Shown here: positions 15,600 through 24,710 of the stretch, one piece after another
How positions within the stretch are numbered: position 1 is the first letter of the stretch
How the letters are laid out: every line of letters starts with the position of its first letter
Source: a virus
Reading direction: 5' to 3' (one strand)
Virus record (IMG/VR): IMGVR_UViG_3300037092_000102
Location: 1 to 43,000 of that record
DNA length: 43,000 bases
Position numbers and translations under genes: made by a program
The notes under the pieces: model-generated
Told to the model about the DNA's origin: nothing
Database searches by the model: none
The model's input: only the letters and a program-made list of their open reading frames with translations

Positions 15600-16180
15600 G
15601 CTACCACAATTTACTTTCCAAGACCGCGCGCGCGCTGACAGCTTACGTTCTCGACGCCGAAATTCCCGGCGCGGACAATCAACACGTTTGGCCGGTGAAA
15701 GGCTCAACCGCAAAGCTCCTCGACGAAGGGGTTGTGATTCTGGACTGCCTCCGCTGGACTGCCGATGACGGGAATCCGGGCCGGTATCTGGTCGAGACTC
15801 GAATTGTGGTCAAGACTCCGGTTTCATATGTTCCGCAGGTTGCTCCCGCCATTGGCGCGCCGGGGAATCCTCTGCCAGTTGCACCGCCCGACGCACCGCA
15901 GACGCAACGGCTAAACAGCGAACAATTTGTTTCCGCCGTGTTCGATTTGTTTTTTACTGACTTGGTGCAGCAGGATTTTACGGTATTGGCCGACAATATC
16001 ACCGCCGCAGGTCGCGCGCTGGCCGTCCAAGACCCGGCAAACAATGCCGATCTGGCGCTGTTCAAGTGTGACGAAATCACATTCAGCGGCGGCAGTGGTG
16101 ACGCCAATCAGGACGGCGATTTTTGGGAGGACGTTTTGAACCTGACGCTATATGTCCGGGCGGTGGCGGACACGGAATAA
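15596..16180 (+). CDS. Tail terminator candidate, 194 aa
   Basis: A 194-residue protein with an N-terminal helix (LLSKTARALTAYVLDAEIPG). A segment of alternating strands (GVVILDCLRWTADDGNPGRY, LVETRIVVKTPVS) follows, then a Pro-rich linker and a second alpha/beta half. It sits directly downstream of the gpZ-like gene and upstream of tube genes, the place where lambda encodes gpU. The call rests on gene order and a general alpha/beta pattern. Confidence 0.45.
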   Translation: MSYHNLLSKTARALTAYVLDAEIPGADNQHVWPVKGSTAKLLDEGVVILDCLRWTADDGNPGRYLVETRIVVKTPVSYVPQVAPAIGAPGNPLPVAPPDAPQTQRLNSEQFVSAVFDLFFTDLVQQDFTVLADNITAAGRALAVQDPANNADLALFKCDEITFSGGSGDANQDGDFWEDVLNLTLYVRAVADTE

Positions 16181-16184
16181 ATTT

Positions 16185-16499
16185 ATGAAAACATTCAGCA
16201 TACCCGAACTGCGCGGCACACGCGAAAACGTGACCGCCGAAATCCAATCCAATCCAAACCTGACCGACAAGTGGAAAGCCGCCCTGTTGGAAACTGTTGC
16301 CGACTTCATGCCAGCTTTCAACGGCTTTCGTATTGATGCCCACGCGCATCAAATGGAAAGCCGTGTGCCGTTGCCGCTTTCGGAAGTGATAAAAAACAAG
16401 GACAAAGACGCGCCGACCGAGCGAGTGACGGGCGGGCTGATTAACATTAACATATCCCTTTCGGCCATCAATTTGAGCAAAGGCGCGGGGGCGGAATAA
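16185..16499 (+). CDS. Hypothetical tail-region protein, 104 aa
   Basis: Start in the AAATTTATGAA context without a Shine-Dalgarno site. Mostly helical (SNPNLTDKWKAALLETVADF), with an acidic-basic middle and a C-terminal strand-forming segment (GGLININISLSAINLSKGAG). It ends two bases before junction module copy 3. No family recognised. Confidence 0.5.
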   Translation: MKTFSIPELRGTRENVTAEIQSNPNLTDKWKAALLETVADFMPAFNGFRIDAHAHQMESRVPLPLSEVIKNKDKDAPTERVTGGLININISLSAINLSKGAGAE

Positions 16500-16501
16500 A
16501 A

Positions 16502-16528
16502 ATGGACATTTAACCACTATTGAATATG
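16502..16528 (+). promoter_or_regulatory. Gene-junction module, copy 3
   Basis: ATGGACATTTAACC at 16502 encodes Met-Asp-Ile-stop (TAA here). The ATG of the next gene follows at exactly 24 bases, as in copies 1 and 2. Confidence 0.5.
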
Positions 16529-16693
16529 GCCGACGAAATACAATCTCCCGAACCCGCCGCAATCACGCCGGAACAAATCGCCGCCGATTTGAAGGCATTC
16601 CAAAAGCTCGTCAAGTACGCTGAACGCAAGGAATTCTGGAAGGCGCATCCGACCATTCAAGGGATTGTCAGTGAAATAAATTTCCACGCATAA
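16526..16693 (+). CDS. Small helical protein, 55 aa
   Basis: Begins at the ATG ending junction module copy 3 and stops 5 bases before the tail-tube gene. The sequence starts MADEIQSPEPAAITPEQIAA and continues as one amphipathic helix (KLVKYAERKEFWKAHPTIQG). Tight packing on both sides and Verrucomicrobia-like codon use support it. Function unknown; a tail assembly accessory role fits the position. Confidence 0.5.
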   Translation: MADEIQSPEPAAITPEQIAADLKAFQKLVKYAERKEFWKAHPTIQGIVSEINFHA

Positions 16694-16697
16694 TTTT

Positions 16698-17147
16698 ATG
16701 GCAATGATTCCCGAAGTACAAACAGGCACAGCAAAACTTTTTGGCATCACGAACAGCGGCACCCCGATTGCCATCAATCTTTTCGCCACATTCGTCGCCC
16801 AATCCATTGACCTTGCGGATAACACGCGAGTCAAAGAGGAACAGGACGAGACGGACTTTGATGTGACGCTGATTTTCACGAATCAAAACATCGAAGGCCG
16901 GCTGACGATTGAGCCTGCCGGGGCGACCCGCACCGCCGCCGCCGCCGTTGCTGTTTTCCTGACTCCCGGCGCCGCCGTTCAACTTTCCAATTTCAAGCTG
17001 GCCGCTCTGAACAGCAATTACTGGATTTACATGGGCAAGGAACGCATCATGCTGAATTTCCAAGACGAGGCCAAAATCGAACTGCCAATCCGCCTGTACG
17101 CGAATGCGACTCAGGCTCAGGCATTGTCCACAACCGTCGTCGGATGA
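16698..17147 (+). CDS. Tail tube-like protein, 149 aa
   Basis: Strand-rich throughout: VQTGTAKLFGITNSGTPIAI, DETDFDVTLIFTNQNIEGRL, WIYMGKERIMLNFQDEAKIE and a C-terminal LYANATQAQALSTTVVG. The order matches phage tail tube folds, where a strand hairpin and a helix form the ring. It is followed by the chaperone-like gene and the tape measure gene, as expected. A major tail protein of about 150 residues is on the short side for the group. Confidence 0.55.
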   Translation: MAMIPEVQTGTAKLFGITNSGTPIAINLFATFVAQSIDLADNTRVKEEQDETDFDVTLIFTNQNIEGRLTIEPAGATRTAAAAVAVFLTPGAAVQLSNFKLAALNSNYWIYMGKERIMLNFQDEAKIELPIRLYANATQAQALSTTVVG

Positions 17148-17153
17148 TTTTGA

Positions 17154-17759
17154 GTGTACGAAATACTCTTTGCGCAAGCCGTCCTGCCGGCTCCGGTGCA
17201 GGTGTTTGGCCGGGAATTAAAAACGTATTCCCTCGGTCACGAACTCTGGTTTGAACGCCAAGACCTTCTGCCCGTCACGGCCCTGAATGTTTCAACTGCG
17301 GCTTTTCTCTGCCTGCAAAACGCATCGGAGATTTCCGGCATGAACCGTGATTTTTTAATCCGGTTGAAGCTGAAAATCTGGAACCGGCATATCAGGAAAT
17401 TCAACCTGTTCAATGAATTCAAAAAGTTTGAAGCCTATCGCACCGCCGGTTCACTTGAACTGCCCTGCCAGTCGCCGGCCCAATCGTTTGATGCAACGCC
17501 CTCACGGTTTCTCGGATCGCCCTTTTTAATCCGGCTGGAACAATTCCTCGTCTTGCATTTCCGGCTGACAGAAGGGCAGGCATGGGATTATCCGTTCGGG
17601 CTGGCGAAGATGCACTACGCGACTTGGATGGAGGACGCCCGGCGCATGGAGGTCAAGAACGAATCTGATTTGAAGGTGGACGTCGAGCGCGCGAAATGGA
17701 TGGCCGAACACCCGGACGACGGCATTGAGATTTTGGAAAAGGAGGTCGCAGATGCCTAG
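17154..17759 (+). CDS. Tail assembly chaperone candidate, 201 aa
   Basis: The likely start is GTG at 17154, 6 bases after the tube gene. Helical, with conserved-looking blocks LELPCQSPAQSF and FLIRLEQFLVLHFRLTEGQA, then AWDYPFGLAKMHYATW. The C-terminus is acidic and Lys-rich (ESDLKVDVERAKWMAEHPDD). A gene between tube and tape measure normally encodes the chaperone that coats the tape measure during tail assembly. Its stop overlaps the tape measure start. I looked for a slippery frameshift site and saw no clear one. Confidence 0.5.
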   Translation: MYEILFAQAVLPAPVQVFGRELKTYSLGHELWFERQDLLPVTALNVSTAAFLCLQNASEISGMNRDFLIRLKLKIWNRHIRKFNLFNEFKKFEAYRTAGSLELPCQSPAQSFDATPSRFLGSPFLIRLEQFLVLHFRLTEGQAWDYPFGLAKMHYATWMEDARRMEVKNESDLKVDVERAKWMAEHPDDGIEILEKEVADA

Positions 17760-18906
17760 CCTCATGGCAGTTTTGGGTTTGGACAAAAGCCAGTTCACCG
17801 CCGGGCTGAACTCGGCGAAGGGCGAAGCGCAGACAATGGGAGCATCCATCGGCGGTGCGCTATCGTCAGCCATCGGTGGGGCGTTGACTCTCGGCGGGAT
17901 TTCGATGGCGTTCAATTCCATTCTGACAAAAGTGGCCGACATAAAATCCGAAGCCATCCAGACCGGGTTTGATACTGACTCAATTCAGAAATTCGATTTC
18001 GAGTTGCGGCAGATGAACATTGAAGTCACGTCCGGCAAGGTCGGACTTGGCAAGTTGAACGAGCTTATCGGTCAGGCGGCGGTGGGCGAGGAAAAGGCGG
18101 TGAAGGTGTTCGCCCGGTGGGGCATTTCAACGGCGGGGAAAACCAACGCGGAAATATTTGCGGAAATCCAGCAGTCAATCGCCGCCACAACCGACCCGGC
18201 CTTGCGTGTGGCCGAGGCAATGGAAATCTTCGGTCGCGGCGGGCGCGAGCTTCTGCCACTGCTGACAGCCAGCAAAGAGACGCTGGACGGCATGGCCAAT
18301 CATGCGCCGATTATTTCAAAGGATGACATCGAAAGCGTTGACCAAGCAAAAAGAACGCTGCAAGGAGTAAAAGACAATTTGATTGTTGCGGGAGCCAAGG
18401 GGGTGGGCGGCGTGGCCGGCGCAGCAACACTGCTCGGCGCAACCCAAGACGGCCAGTTTCTCAAAGGCGAAACTGGATTGGGCGGCGGCGGAGAAGATAG
18501 GATTTATTATCCCGCGCCGGAAATAAAGGGACTCAAAGCCAAGCGCGCCAAAAAATCCTACGAAGCTTTTGAAAAGGCTACGTCCGGCGGCAAGAAAGAA
18601 ACGGCGATGGATAAATTCATGGGCGCGGACACTTCATTTGACCCGTTCAGTCTTATAACGCAATCATTGCAGGGCGTTGTTCATAAAGCCTCAATGGTTA
18701 AACCGGAACCGAAAAAGGAATCTCCCGGAGAATCGCATCGCATTAACCGCATGATGGATTTGAGTTCAATGCAGAAAATCGGCGCATACGCCGCCGCGCC
18801 ACCGGGGTATTTGGAAATGGTTCGGGCTTCGCTTTCAACGGAAAAGCACATTGCCAGCATTGACAAAAAAACAAACGCGCGGGGAACCTCGCCAACCCAA
18901 TACTGA
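17752..18906 (+). CDS. Tape measure protein (short), 384 aa
   Basis: The start at 17752 has an AAGGAGGT site 5 bases upstream, the only perfect Shine-Dalgarno seen in the window. The N-terminal block MPSLMAVLGLDKSQFTAGLN begins the typical tape measure repeat-forming helix; GGALSSAIGGALTLGG is its membrane-active-like segment. The middle is helical with no clear enzyme domain. Tape measure length sets tail length, so about 384 residues imply an unusually short tail, near 55-60 nm by the usual 1.5 angstrom per residue rule. Confidence 0.75.
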   Translation: MPSLMAVLGLDKSQFTAGLNSAKGEAQTMGASIGGALSSAIGGALTLGGISMAFNSILTKVADIKSEAIQTGFDTDSIQKFDFELRQMNIEVTSGKVGLGKLNELIGQAAVGEEKAVKVFARWGISTAGKTNAEIFAEIQQSIAATTDPALRVAEAMEIFGRGGRELLPLLTASKETLDGMANHAPIISKDDIESVDQAKRTLQGVKDNLIVAGAKGVGGVAGAATLLGATQDGQFLKGETGLGGGGEDRIYYPAPEIKGLKAKRAKKSYEAFEKATSGGKKETAMDKFMGADTSFDPFSLITQSLQGVVHKASMVKPEPKKESPGESHRINRMMDLSSMQKIGAYAAAPPGYLEMVRASLSTEKHIASIDKKTNARGTSPTQY

Positions 18907-18907
18907 T

Positions 18908-19774
18908 ATGCCCGTCAACGGAACAGCACCGATTAAGAAAGGCACGCTTGGGCCATTTCAAAAGCCCTACACGCTGCGCTTCGACCCGCGCTCCGGCCAG
19001 ACATTGAAGCTGAAAAATCTCGGCAACACCGCCGCTTTGCTTTCGCTGGTGGCGTCGGCTCAGTCGCAGGGCGCGACGGGCGATTTCACCGTTGACCCGG
19101 TTATGTCCACGCTCGAAACCGAGACGCCAATTCAAGGCATCACGATCAACGGCGTCACCATTGCAGATTATGTTTTCGACCAATGGGAAATTGAAACGAA
19201 TGAATCCAGCGAATCAGTTTTTGGCGACCCGCGCGTGCAGGCGAACATATCTTCCAACGACCGGGCGGTGATTGCGCGGGCGATTGCGGACGGCTCAACC
19301 CTGACCGCCGCCGCCGCATCATGCACGACTGACGGCGTTGGTGCAAATTGGCCATCGCCGGTCACAACCTTTGTCGCGCCCACCGCCGGGCAATCACTGC
19401 AACTCTACAATGAGATGATGAAGATGCAGGACGCCTGGGGGCCGTTCACCTACGTTTTGCGGCACACGTCAAACACGAACGCGCAAAGCACCTACAACGT
19501 GGCCGACAACAACGTCAACCAGATTTATAACACAGCGCAGCTTTTGAGCGAAGTGCAATCAAGTTTTCTCTGGACGTATCCAATCCCGTCCCGGCTCGTC
19601 ACCAAGATTAACAACATCCCGGTTCAATATGCCGAGACAAACGAAGCCGCATATTATCTGTGGGGCTGGAAAAAAAGCGCGAGCCGCGAACAAATCAACG
19701 CGCAATTCCGGGTGGATATTGTGACCGAATATGTCTTGGCTCTGTGGTCAACCATTCGATATGCGCCGGTCTAA
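18908..19774 (+). CDS. Tail-tip protein candidate, 288 aa
   Basis: Starts right after the tape measure gene. Strand-rich with Thr/Ser/Asn-rich loops; segments include PYTLRFDPRSGQTLKLKNLG, ITINGVTIADYVFDQWEIET and AAYYLWGWKKSASREQINAQ near the end. Residues 150-200 are Ala/Thr-rich. By position it would be a distal tail or baseplate-like protein. No family recognised. Confidence 0.5.
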   Translation: MPVNGTAPIKKGTLGPFQKPYTLRFDPRSGQTLKLKNLGNTAALLSLVASAQSQGATGDFTVDPVMSTLETETPIQGITINGVTIADYVFDQWEIETNESSESVFGDPRVQANISSNDRAVIARAIADGSTLTAAAASCTTDGVGANWPSPVTTFVAPTAGQSLQLYNEMMKMQDAWGPFTYVLRHTSNTNAQSTYNVADNNVNQIYNTAQLLSEVQSSFLWTYPIPSRLVTKINNIPVQYAETNEAAYYLWGWKKSASREQINAQFRVDIVTEYVLALWSTIRYAPV

Positions 19775-19903
19775 TTCAAAAATGAATTTTTCGATTACAG
19801 GAATTTGTCCGGGCAAAACGCGGGCGCTAAACCAAACTTTGCCGTCCGGCTTTCGCCCGGCCCCGGCCCTTTTCCCGCCATGCTGTTTTTTTGTATTTTT
19901 CAT
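19748..19903 (-). CDS. Small basic GGKRAGAGRKP protein, 51 aa
   Basis: Reads MKNTKKQHGGKRAGAGRKPD and then GKVWFSARVLPGQIPVIEKF. The GGxRxGAGRKP motif is a well-known marker of short phage proteins that probably bind nucleic acid through this AT-hook-like arm. I chose the ATG at 19903; an upstream TTG (19951) would add 16 unlikely residues. It is antisense to the 3' end of the tail gene and sits in the gap before the next operon, like a moron. Confidence 0.65.
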   Translation of the reverse strand: MKNTKKQHGGKRAGAGRKPDGKVWFSARVLPGQIPVIEKFIFELDRRISNG

Positions 19904-20209
19904 GGACGCGATTCTAGCCGTTGTGAATCTTGATTTCAACACTATTTTCAAGTTGCATAATATGGTTTTTGCCGGTTCAACCCATACGCTCTATACACCC
20001 ATAAAATCAACCGTTTTCAAGTTAAGGGGCGTTTTTGTCCAAAAGGCACAATCCTACGCAAAGCAATCCCGAACGCTCATATCGACTCCTAGAGCGAAAT
20101 CCGACCTTGAAACACCCCTGTCAGCATACCTCCCTCCGATAAAAACGCGCCACAACTCATTTTACGCGCAATATTTTTGCGCAAAACCCCTTGAAAGCTC
20201 GAAAACAGC
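19904..20209. other. Intergenic gap of 306 bp with a palindrome
   Basis: No convincing gene. It is AT-rich compared with its neighbours. It contains the inverted repeat GCGCAA-TATTT-TTGCGC (20166-20182), a possible operator or weak terminator. It probably holds the promoter of the minus-strand GRKP gene and separates the tape measure block from the tail-fibre block. Confidence 0.5.
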
Positions 20210-20581
20210 ATGAGAAGCTGGAATTCACCCTCCCCAACCGGCAACGAAAATGAAACAACCTTTGCCCAGGGGGTTGCCCGCAAGCTCAAATCCGAATTGC
20301 AGTTTTACGATTCGACGACCGTTCGCGTCGAGCAGACTACGCGCGGGGTAAGATTTCACGCGCGACCAGCGCGGGGGACTTCGGCCCCGGCATCGGTTGG
20401 AAACATCAACATGCGCGGGCTATATAATCCCGGCACGATTTACGCGATGTATGACGGCGTGATTCTTGGCAGCGGCACGTCCACCGGCTGGTACTGGTCC
20501 ACGATGGCTAACAACACGAACGCACCCGATTCCGGCATCGGCTGGCTCCAGATCGGGTCGGTTCAAGGTTTGGTTTTGTGA
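20210..20581 (+). CDS. Tail fibre/tip-associated protein, 123 aa
   Basis: Residues 55-123 are strand-rich with GLYNPGTIYAMYDGVILGSG and GWYWSTMANNTNAPDSGIGW, a Trp/Gly-rich pattern of phage receptor-binding and fibre domains. The N-terminal 50 residues are basic and polar. It is spaced 3 bases before the 773-residue protein, so the two are probably co-translated. Confidence 0.5.
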   Translation: MRSWNSPSPTGNENETTFAQGVARKLKSELQFYDSTTVRVEQTTRGVRFHARPARGTSAPASVGNINMRGLYNPGTIYAMYDGVILGSGTSTGWYWSTMANNTNAPDSGIGWLQIGSVQGLVL

Positions 20582-20584
20582 GTT

Positions 20585-22906
20585 ATGGCTGTCACGCCCG
20601 GAAATATTCTTTTGCAGGCCGACATGAACGCGCTGGCGGCGCTGGCCAATGGGAAGTCGTCTTTGCCGCATGACGCCCGTTGGTTCTCAGACACTTTTGG
20701 AAATCCTTACCAAGCGTATTTTGTTCAGTCGGTCACAATCGTCGCGCCGGGAACCGGGTATAATATTGGCGACGCGCTGGTTGACCCAGGCAATATCTCG
20801 TTTGTCGGCAATGGTTGGGCGGCGGTGACGGCCGTAAATGCCACCGGCGGCGTCACCGGACTGGAAATTACCTACAACTGGATGTTCCCCGGCGAGCTGA
20901 CCAATCCGGTCGCGCTCTCCAATAAATCCGGCAGCGGCAGCGGCGTGACGGTGAACATCGCGTGGCTGACTCCAGCGGCGGTGAATTATTCCTTCACGCG
21001 GCCCGCGAATGCGCCGCCCATATTCTACAATCCGTTCGTTTTTAGTTGGATGTTTGAGTTGACCAGGTTACGCGCGAACCTAGCCACATTGTTCCCGCCC
21101 GATACCGGCTATGATTACACCATCCCCGACCCGAGGATTTTTATTTCTGGTCCATGGCCGGTCAGCCCGACCATTCCGTATGATGGTGGTGCAAACTATT
21201 TCACCAGCCAGGGGCCGTGGCCGTACAAAGATCTGGCTTTTTATTTCGCAGATCCGGGCAATGCCGTTACGGTGACTTTTCTTGCGTCGGTTACAGTCAT
21301 GTGGCCGTTAAACGATCCTGCTCCCCAAACAAAAACTGAAATTGGCCCCATATCATGGTCGAGTGCGGAAGCAGTGCCTGGCATCCACAATTCAAAAAGC
21401 ATCTTGAAAATTTCCGTCGGGAACGTCGCTGATTTTTATTCGCGGGTGACCACTTCAACGCCTCCATTGCCGACAATTGTGATCAATGGCGGCTTCACCA
21501 TACAGGATGGCAATGGCAATCCCGTTGTTGGTTTCTGGGCAGCAACAACGTTTTTTTCAAACCTTAATCCCGTGCCAACCTCGGCGATGCCTTGGAACAT
21601 CACATTCCAGCGTGGAGGTGTCAGCGTTGGCATCGGGGCTGGGAGTGAGGACATTGGCGCGGGCGATGAAGGTATTGGGGCGGGTGATTTGGAGGCGATT
21701 ATCGCCAGCATCTTGTGCAACCCGCTGATTGGAGTTCCCGCTTTGATTGGAACCAATTCGTTCCCGCGCCTGAGTTACGACCATTCCTTGCCGCTCGAAG
21801 AACAATACGAGCCGCCACGATGGAAGGCGTCTTGCTGGTTTGATGCCGGCAATACGATCTGGGACTCGAACGGCAACGTGCAGACCTGCACGACGGCCGG
21901 ATTGACCGGACTCAACGAGCCGGGGTGGTCGCTTTCTTTGAACTCGACGCTGACTGAAACGGTTGCCGCGCCGGCAACAGGTGCGACGTGGACGTTGACG
22001 CAGAAAGTTAACACTGGCCTGCCGGATACTTGGGGGGAAGGAGTCTTTTACGAGCGCGGCGATACTGTGCAGGACACTAATGGCAACACGCAGACGGCGG
22101 AAAGTTGGTTGCCGCTCACGCCGTGTTCGCTGTCTGATTTCACAGCCTATTGCACAGACTCGAACAATAACACGCAGCAACTCGTCACGGCGGGCACGAC
22201 CGGCGCGACGGAGCCGGTGTGGAATACGGTGCTGAACGGTTTGACGAATGACGGCTCCTGCGTCTGGCAGTTGGTTTATAAAGGCTCGTCCATGTATAGC
22301 GGCGCGGTCGAGCCGACGTGGAGCAAAACGCCGGGCGCAATCACCAACGACTTCATGGTCAACTGGAAACTGACCGCAGCCAATCCCGGCAAGATGGTCA
22401 CGCCGGCCATGCACCGGCAGTTGCTGAACACCGGCGCGCTGCAATCGCAGCCCAAGTACCCGGCCTATTGGTTCAGCGAAACGATTGCGCGGCTCATGCC
22501 GCCGGCCGGCGCCACGGACGCCGAACGGACGGTGTTCGGAACCGGCAGCCAGTGGACTCAATGGCAGACCAGTAACGCGATGGACGGCTGCTGGATTTAC
22601 AGCATGGCCCTGAACCGGCTCGGGACGCCAGGCGCGGTAAGCCTGCCGCAATCCGGCCAGGTGGCCGTGACGCTTGGCTGTATGCGTAACGGGTCATTTG
22701 TCGCCTTCGGCACCTACAACACGGGCCAGAAAATAAATGTGCTCTGGCCCATCTTCACCAGTGACGCACTGGTGTATCAATGCAGTGAGCGCGTGGACGT
22801 GCAGGCATTGGCCATCCAAAATGTCAGCCAAGCCTGGGATGTCAGCCATCCGCTTTGCGCGGCGCACATCAATGACACAATAGCGTTACTCAACGTCATC
22901 ACCTAA
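20585..22906 (+). CDS. Large tail tip/fibre protein with carbohydrate-binding-like repeats, 773 aa
   Basis: Residues 1-120 include a GxGY-type beta-sheet segment (VTIVAPGTGYNIGDALVDPG). The middle has a jelly-roll-like run of strands and a helical Gly/Glu-rich insertion (EDIGAGDEGIGAGDLEAI). From about 415 there are three related modules (near 415-470, 480-535 and 515-570) with the pattern DSNGNVQTCTTAGLTG, then GATEPVWNT or GLNEPGW, and a closing Trp, like the repeats in many phage tail fibres. The C-terminal 200 residues are mixed. No signal peptide. It is the likely central fibre or hub. Confidence 0.55.
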   Translation: MAVTPGNILLQADMNALAALANGKSSLPHDARWFSDTFGNPYQAYFVQSVTIVAPGTGYNIGDALVDPGNISFVGNGWAAVTAVNATGGVTGLEITYNWMFPGELTNPVALSNKSGSGSGVTVNIAWLTPAAVNYSFTRPANAPPIFYNPFVFSWMFELTRLRANLATLFPPDTGYDYTIPDPRIFISGPWPVSPTIPYDGGANYFTSQGPWPYKDLAFYFADPGNAVTVTFLASVTVMWPLNDPAPQTKTEIGPISWSSAEAVPGIHNSKSILKISVGNVADFYSRVTTSTPPLPTIVINGGFTIQDGNGNPVVGFWAATTFFSNLNPVPTSAMPWNITFQRGGVSVGIGAGSEDIGAGDEGIGAGDLEAIIASILCNPLIGVPALIGTNSFPRLSYDHSLPLEEQYEPPRWKASCWFDAGNTIWDSNGNVQTCTTAGLTGLNEPGWSLSLNSTLTETVAAPATGATWTLTQKVNTGLPDTWGEGVFYERGDTVQDTNGNTQTAESWLPLTPCSLSDFTAYCTDSNNNTQQLVTAGTTGATEPVWNTVLNGLTNDGSCVWQLVYKGSSMYSGAVEPTWSKTPGAITNDFMVNWKLTAANPGKMVTPAMHRQLLNTGALQSQPKYPAYWFSETIARLMPPAGATDAERTVFGTGSQWTQWQTSNAMDGCWIYSMALNRLGTPGAVSLPQSGQVAVTLGCMRNGSFVAFGTYNTGQKINVLWPIFTSDALVYQCSERVDVQALAIQNVSQAWDVSHPLCAAHINDTIALLNVIT

Positions 22907-22907
22907 A

Positions 22908-24167
22908 ATGAAAACAAAAATCCTGCTCCTGGTTTTACTCTCAACCCTCAACCTTCCACCCGCAACCGGCTTTGGGCAGACCAACCCGCCATACGTGGTG
23001 GACATCATCACCTTGCATACGAATAATGGTGTCGTCACCAAGGGCGACACGCTGCCGGTTGCGTTTGGAAAAGTAAATTCCAACGCGGTGTGGTTCCAAT
23101 TGCAGCTTGCTGCCGGCTTAACCAATGGCAGTGGCGGCGGGGTGACGAATGTGATTCCGACCAACGGAGTTTCCATCGTCATCGGGAGCACGCTGTTTTT
23201 GAACACGAATGGATTGAGTGGTGGAAATATCAATGGCACCAATCCAATTTTTACCAATTCAGTAACCATCGTTAATCCCAATGTGGTCAATTACTCATTG
23301 TTATCAGTAACGGTGTCGGGCTACAGCAACGCCTGTATCAACGGAACATACACCAATGATGCAACAGCTTGTGTCTTGACCAATCAGTGCGGTTTCATTT
23401 TCAGTCTAATTAACCCTGATGGAAGCGGAACAATCAATGGTGGCGCAACGAACCTTAACACAATGGTATGCCTTGCAGCAATGATTTCGGGAGTAACGGT
23501 CAACACAAACATGAATGGCCTGTATCTTCAACAGGCCGGACAGATAGTGCTGAACAACGTAAATAACGGATCATCTACTGGCACAAATTATTTTCAGCTA
23601 CACGTTGATGCGTCATCATTAACCATGTTTTGCAAGCCAGCAAACCTTGGATATCAAACGGGAGTGTTTTCAATAACAAATATAAACACATCTTTTACAA
23701 TGTTGACGATGGGTAGCCCTTACGTATTAAACGGAGCAGGATATTGGCAGTCAACCCCACAACCGAATGTAACATTCTTTATCACAAATACTCCGGCGCA
23801 GTTTATTCCAAGCTTTATGTGTAATACCCACCCCACACCAATTGCTGGTGGAAGCTCAACGGTCAGCTTTCCCTATGCTATTATCCAAGGTAACGGAACT
23901 GAAACAAGTGGGGTTTACACCAATTATACCATTACAGTTGTCAGCGGAAACAGTGGAATAAACACGCCCAAACCAACCAGCTACATTGGGCTTCAAACAG
24001 ATTGCTGCAATCAAAACGCATTGGGTGGGGCGTACGGCGGGTGGGGAATTTACGACCCGCTTCAAAACCTATGCAAAATTGTGGTTACACCAACCCAAAC
24101 GAATAACATCTGCAACTGCTGCTACCCAACAAACCTCGCCCCAGTCGCGCCACTGTCGCCACCATGA
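22908..24167 (+). CDS. Exported tail-region protein, 419 aa
   Basis: The N-terminus KTKILLLVLLSTLNLPPATG then FGQ/T is a signal peptide with likely cleavage after G-F-G. The mature chain is Thr/Asn/Ile-rich, with repeated NGxGxxN and TNxNG segments, typical of beta-rich adhesins or fibres; no helix-rich domain is apparent. A CNCCYP cluster lies near the C-terminus. It lies within the tail-fibre run, one base after the 773-residue protein, so it is probably structural. An exported fibre has no standard precedent in the lambda-like plan. Confidence 0.55.
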   Translation: MKTKILLLVLLSTLNLPPATGFGQTNPPYVVDIITLHTNNGVVTKGDTLPVAFGKVNSNAVWFQLQLAAGLTNGSGGGVTNVIPTNGVSIVIGSTLFLNTNGLSGGNINGTNPIFTNSVTIVNPNVVNYSLLSVTVSGYSNACINGTYTNDATACVLTNQCGFIFSLINPDGSGTINGGATNLNTMVCLAAMISGVTVNTNMNGLYLQQAGQIVLNNVNNGSSTGTNYFQLHVDASSLTMFCKPANLGYQTGVFSITNINTSFTMLTMGSPYVLNGAGYWQSTPQPNVTFFITNTPAQFIPSFMCNTHPTPIAGGSSTVSFPYAIIQGNGTETSGVYTNYTITVVSGNSGINTPKPTSYIGLQTDCCNQNALGGAYGGWGIYDPLQNLCKIVVTPTQTNNICNCCYPTNLAPVAPLSPP

Positions 24168-24706
24168 TTACTACAATGAAAAACACACTGATATTATTCT
24201 TTGTCGTATTGGCCGCCCTGACCTGTCACGGTCAGACGATTTCAAATCCGGTCTGGAGCACAAATTATCTGTCGGTGGTATTGCAGGTATCCCCAACCTC
24301 ACAACTACTTGCCAATGGCCTTCCAGCATTCACCGGACTGAACGGACGCGGACTGACAAATTGCTCGTTCTCGTTTTACACGAATTTTTCACTGAACACC
24401 CCATTCACAAACTCAAGTCTCTTGACGATGAGAATGACCGTGCCGGTAATTGTCACCGAACCGGCAACCACTTTGGGGTATGCGCGGATCAGCGTTTTCA
24501 CATCCGCTCCCGGCGGTGGATGGTTCAGCGTTGGGAACTGTGAAATTTCCGGCGGCATAACTTCGGTCCTGCAAACCAACCAAAGCGTTTTGACAATCCA
24601 AGCCGGACCCGGCATGGCCTGGGCGGTGTCAAATTCCGTTGCCGGTGCCGGATACACTGCCGGATTTGATTTGACCGCAACCAACCAAGTCACTTTCAGC
24701 CCGTGA
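24164..24706 (+). CDS. Exported hypothetical protein, 180 aa
   Basis: ATG at 24164 overlaps the previous stop by four bases; a second ATG (24176) gives a more typical signal peptide, MKNTLILFFVVLAALTCHGQ. The mature part is strand-rich (SVVLQVSPTSQLLANGLPAF, VPVIVTEPATTLGYARISVF), with a fold like a short adhesin or beta-sandwich. No known family. It is part of the exported set (22908, 24164, 24737). Confidence 0.5.
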   Translation: MITTMKNTLILFFVVLAALTCHGQTISNPVWSTNYLSVVLQVSPTSQLLANGLPAFTGLNGRGLTNCSFSFYTNFSLNTPFTNSSLLTMRMTVPVIVTEPATTLGYARISVFTSAPGGGWFSVGNCEISGGITSVLQTNQSVLTIQAGPGMAWAVSNSVAGAGYTAGFDLTATNQVTFSP

Positions 24707-24710
24707 AATA

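Noticed and set aside
17154-17800. Lambda G/T-style programmed frameshift before the tape measure
   Set aside because: Only one chaperone-like gene and no clear slippery heptamer followed by a structure near its end.
21557-22651. 364-residue frame on the minus strand in the tail gene
   Set aside because: Arg-rich composition typical of an antisense shadow of GC-rich coding DNA; no start context.
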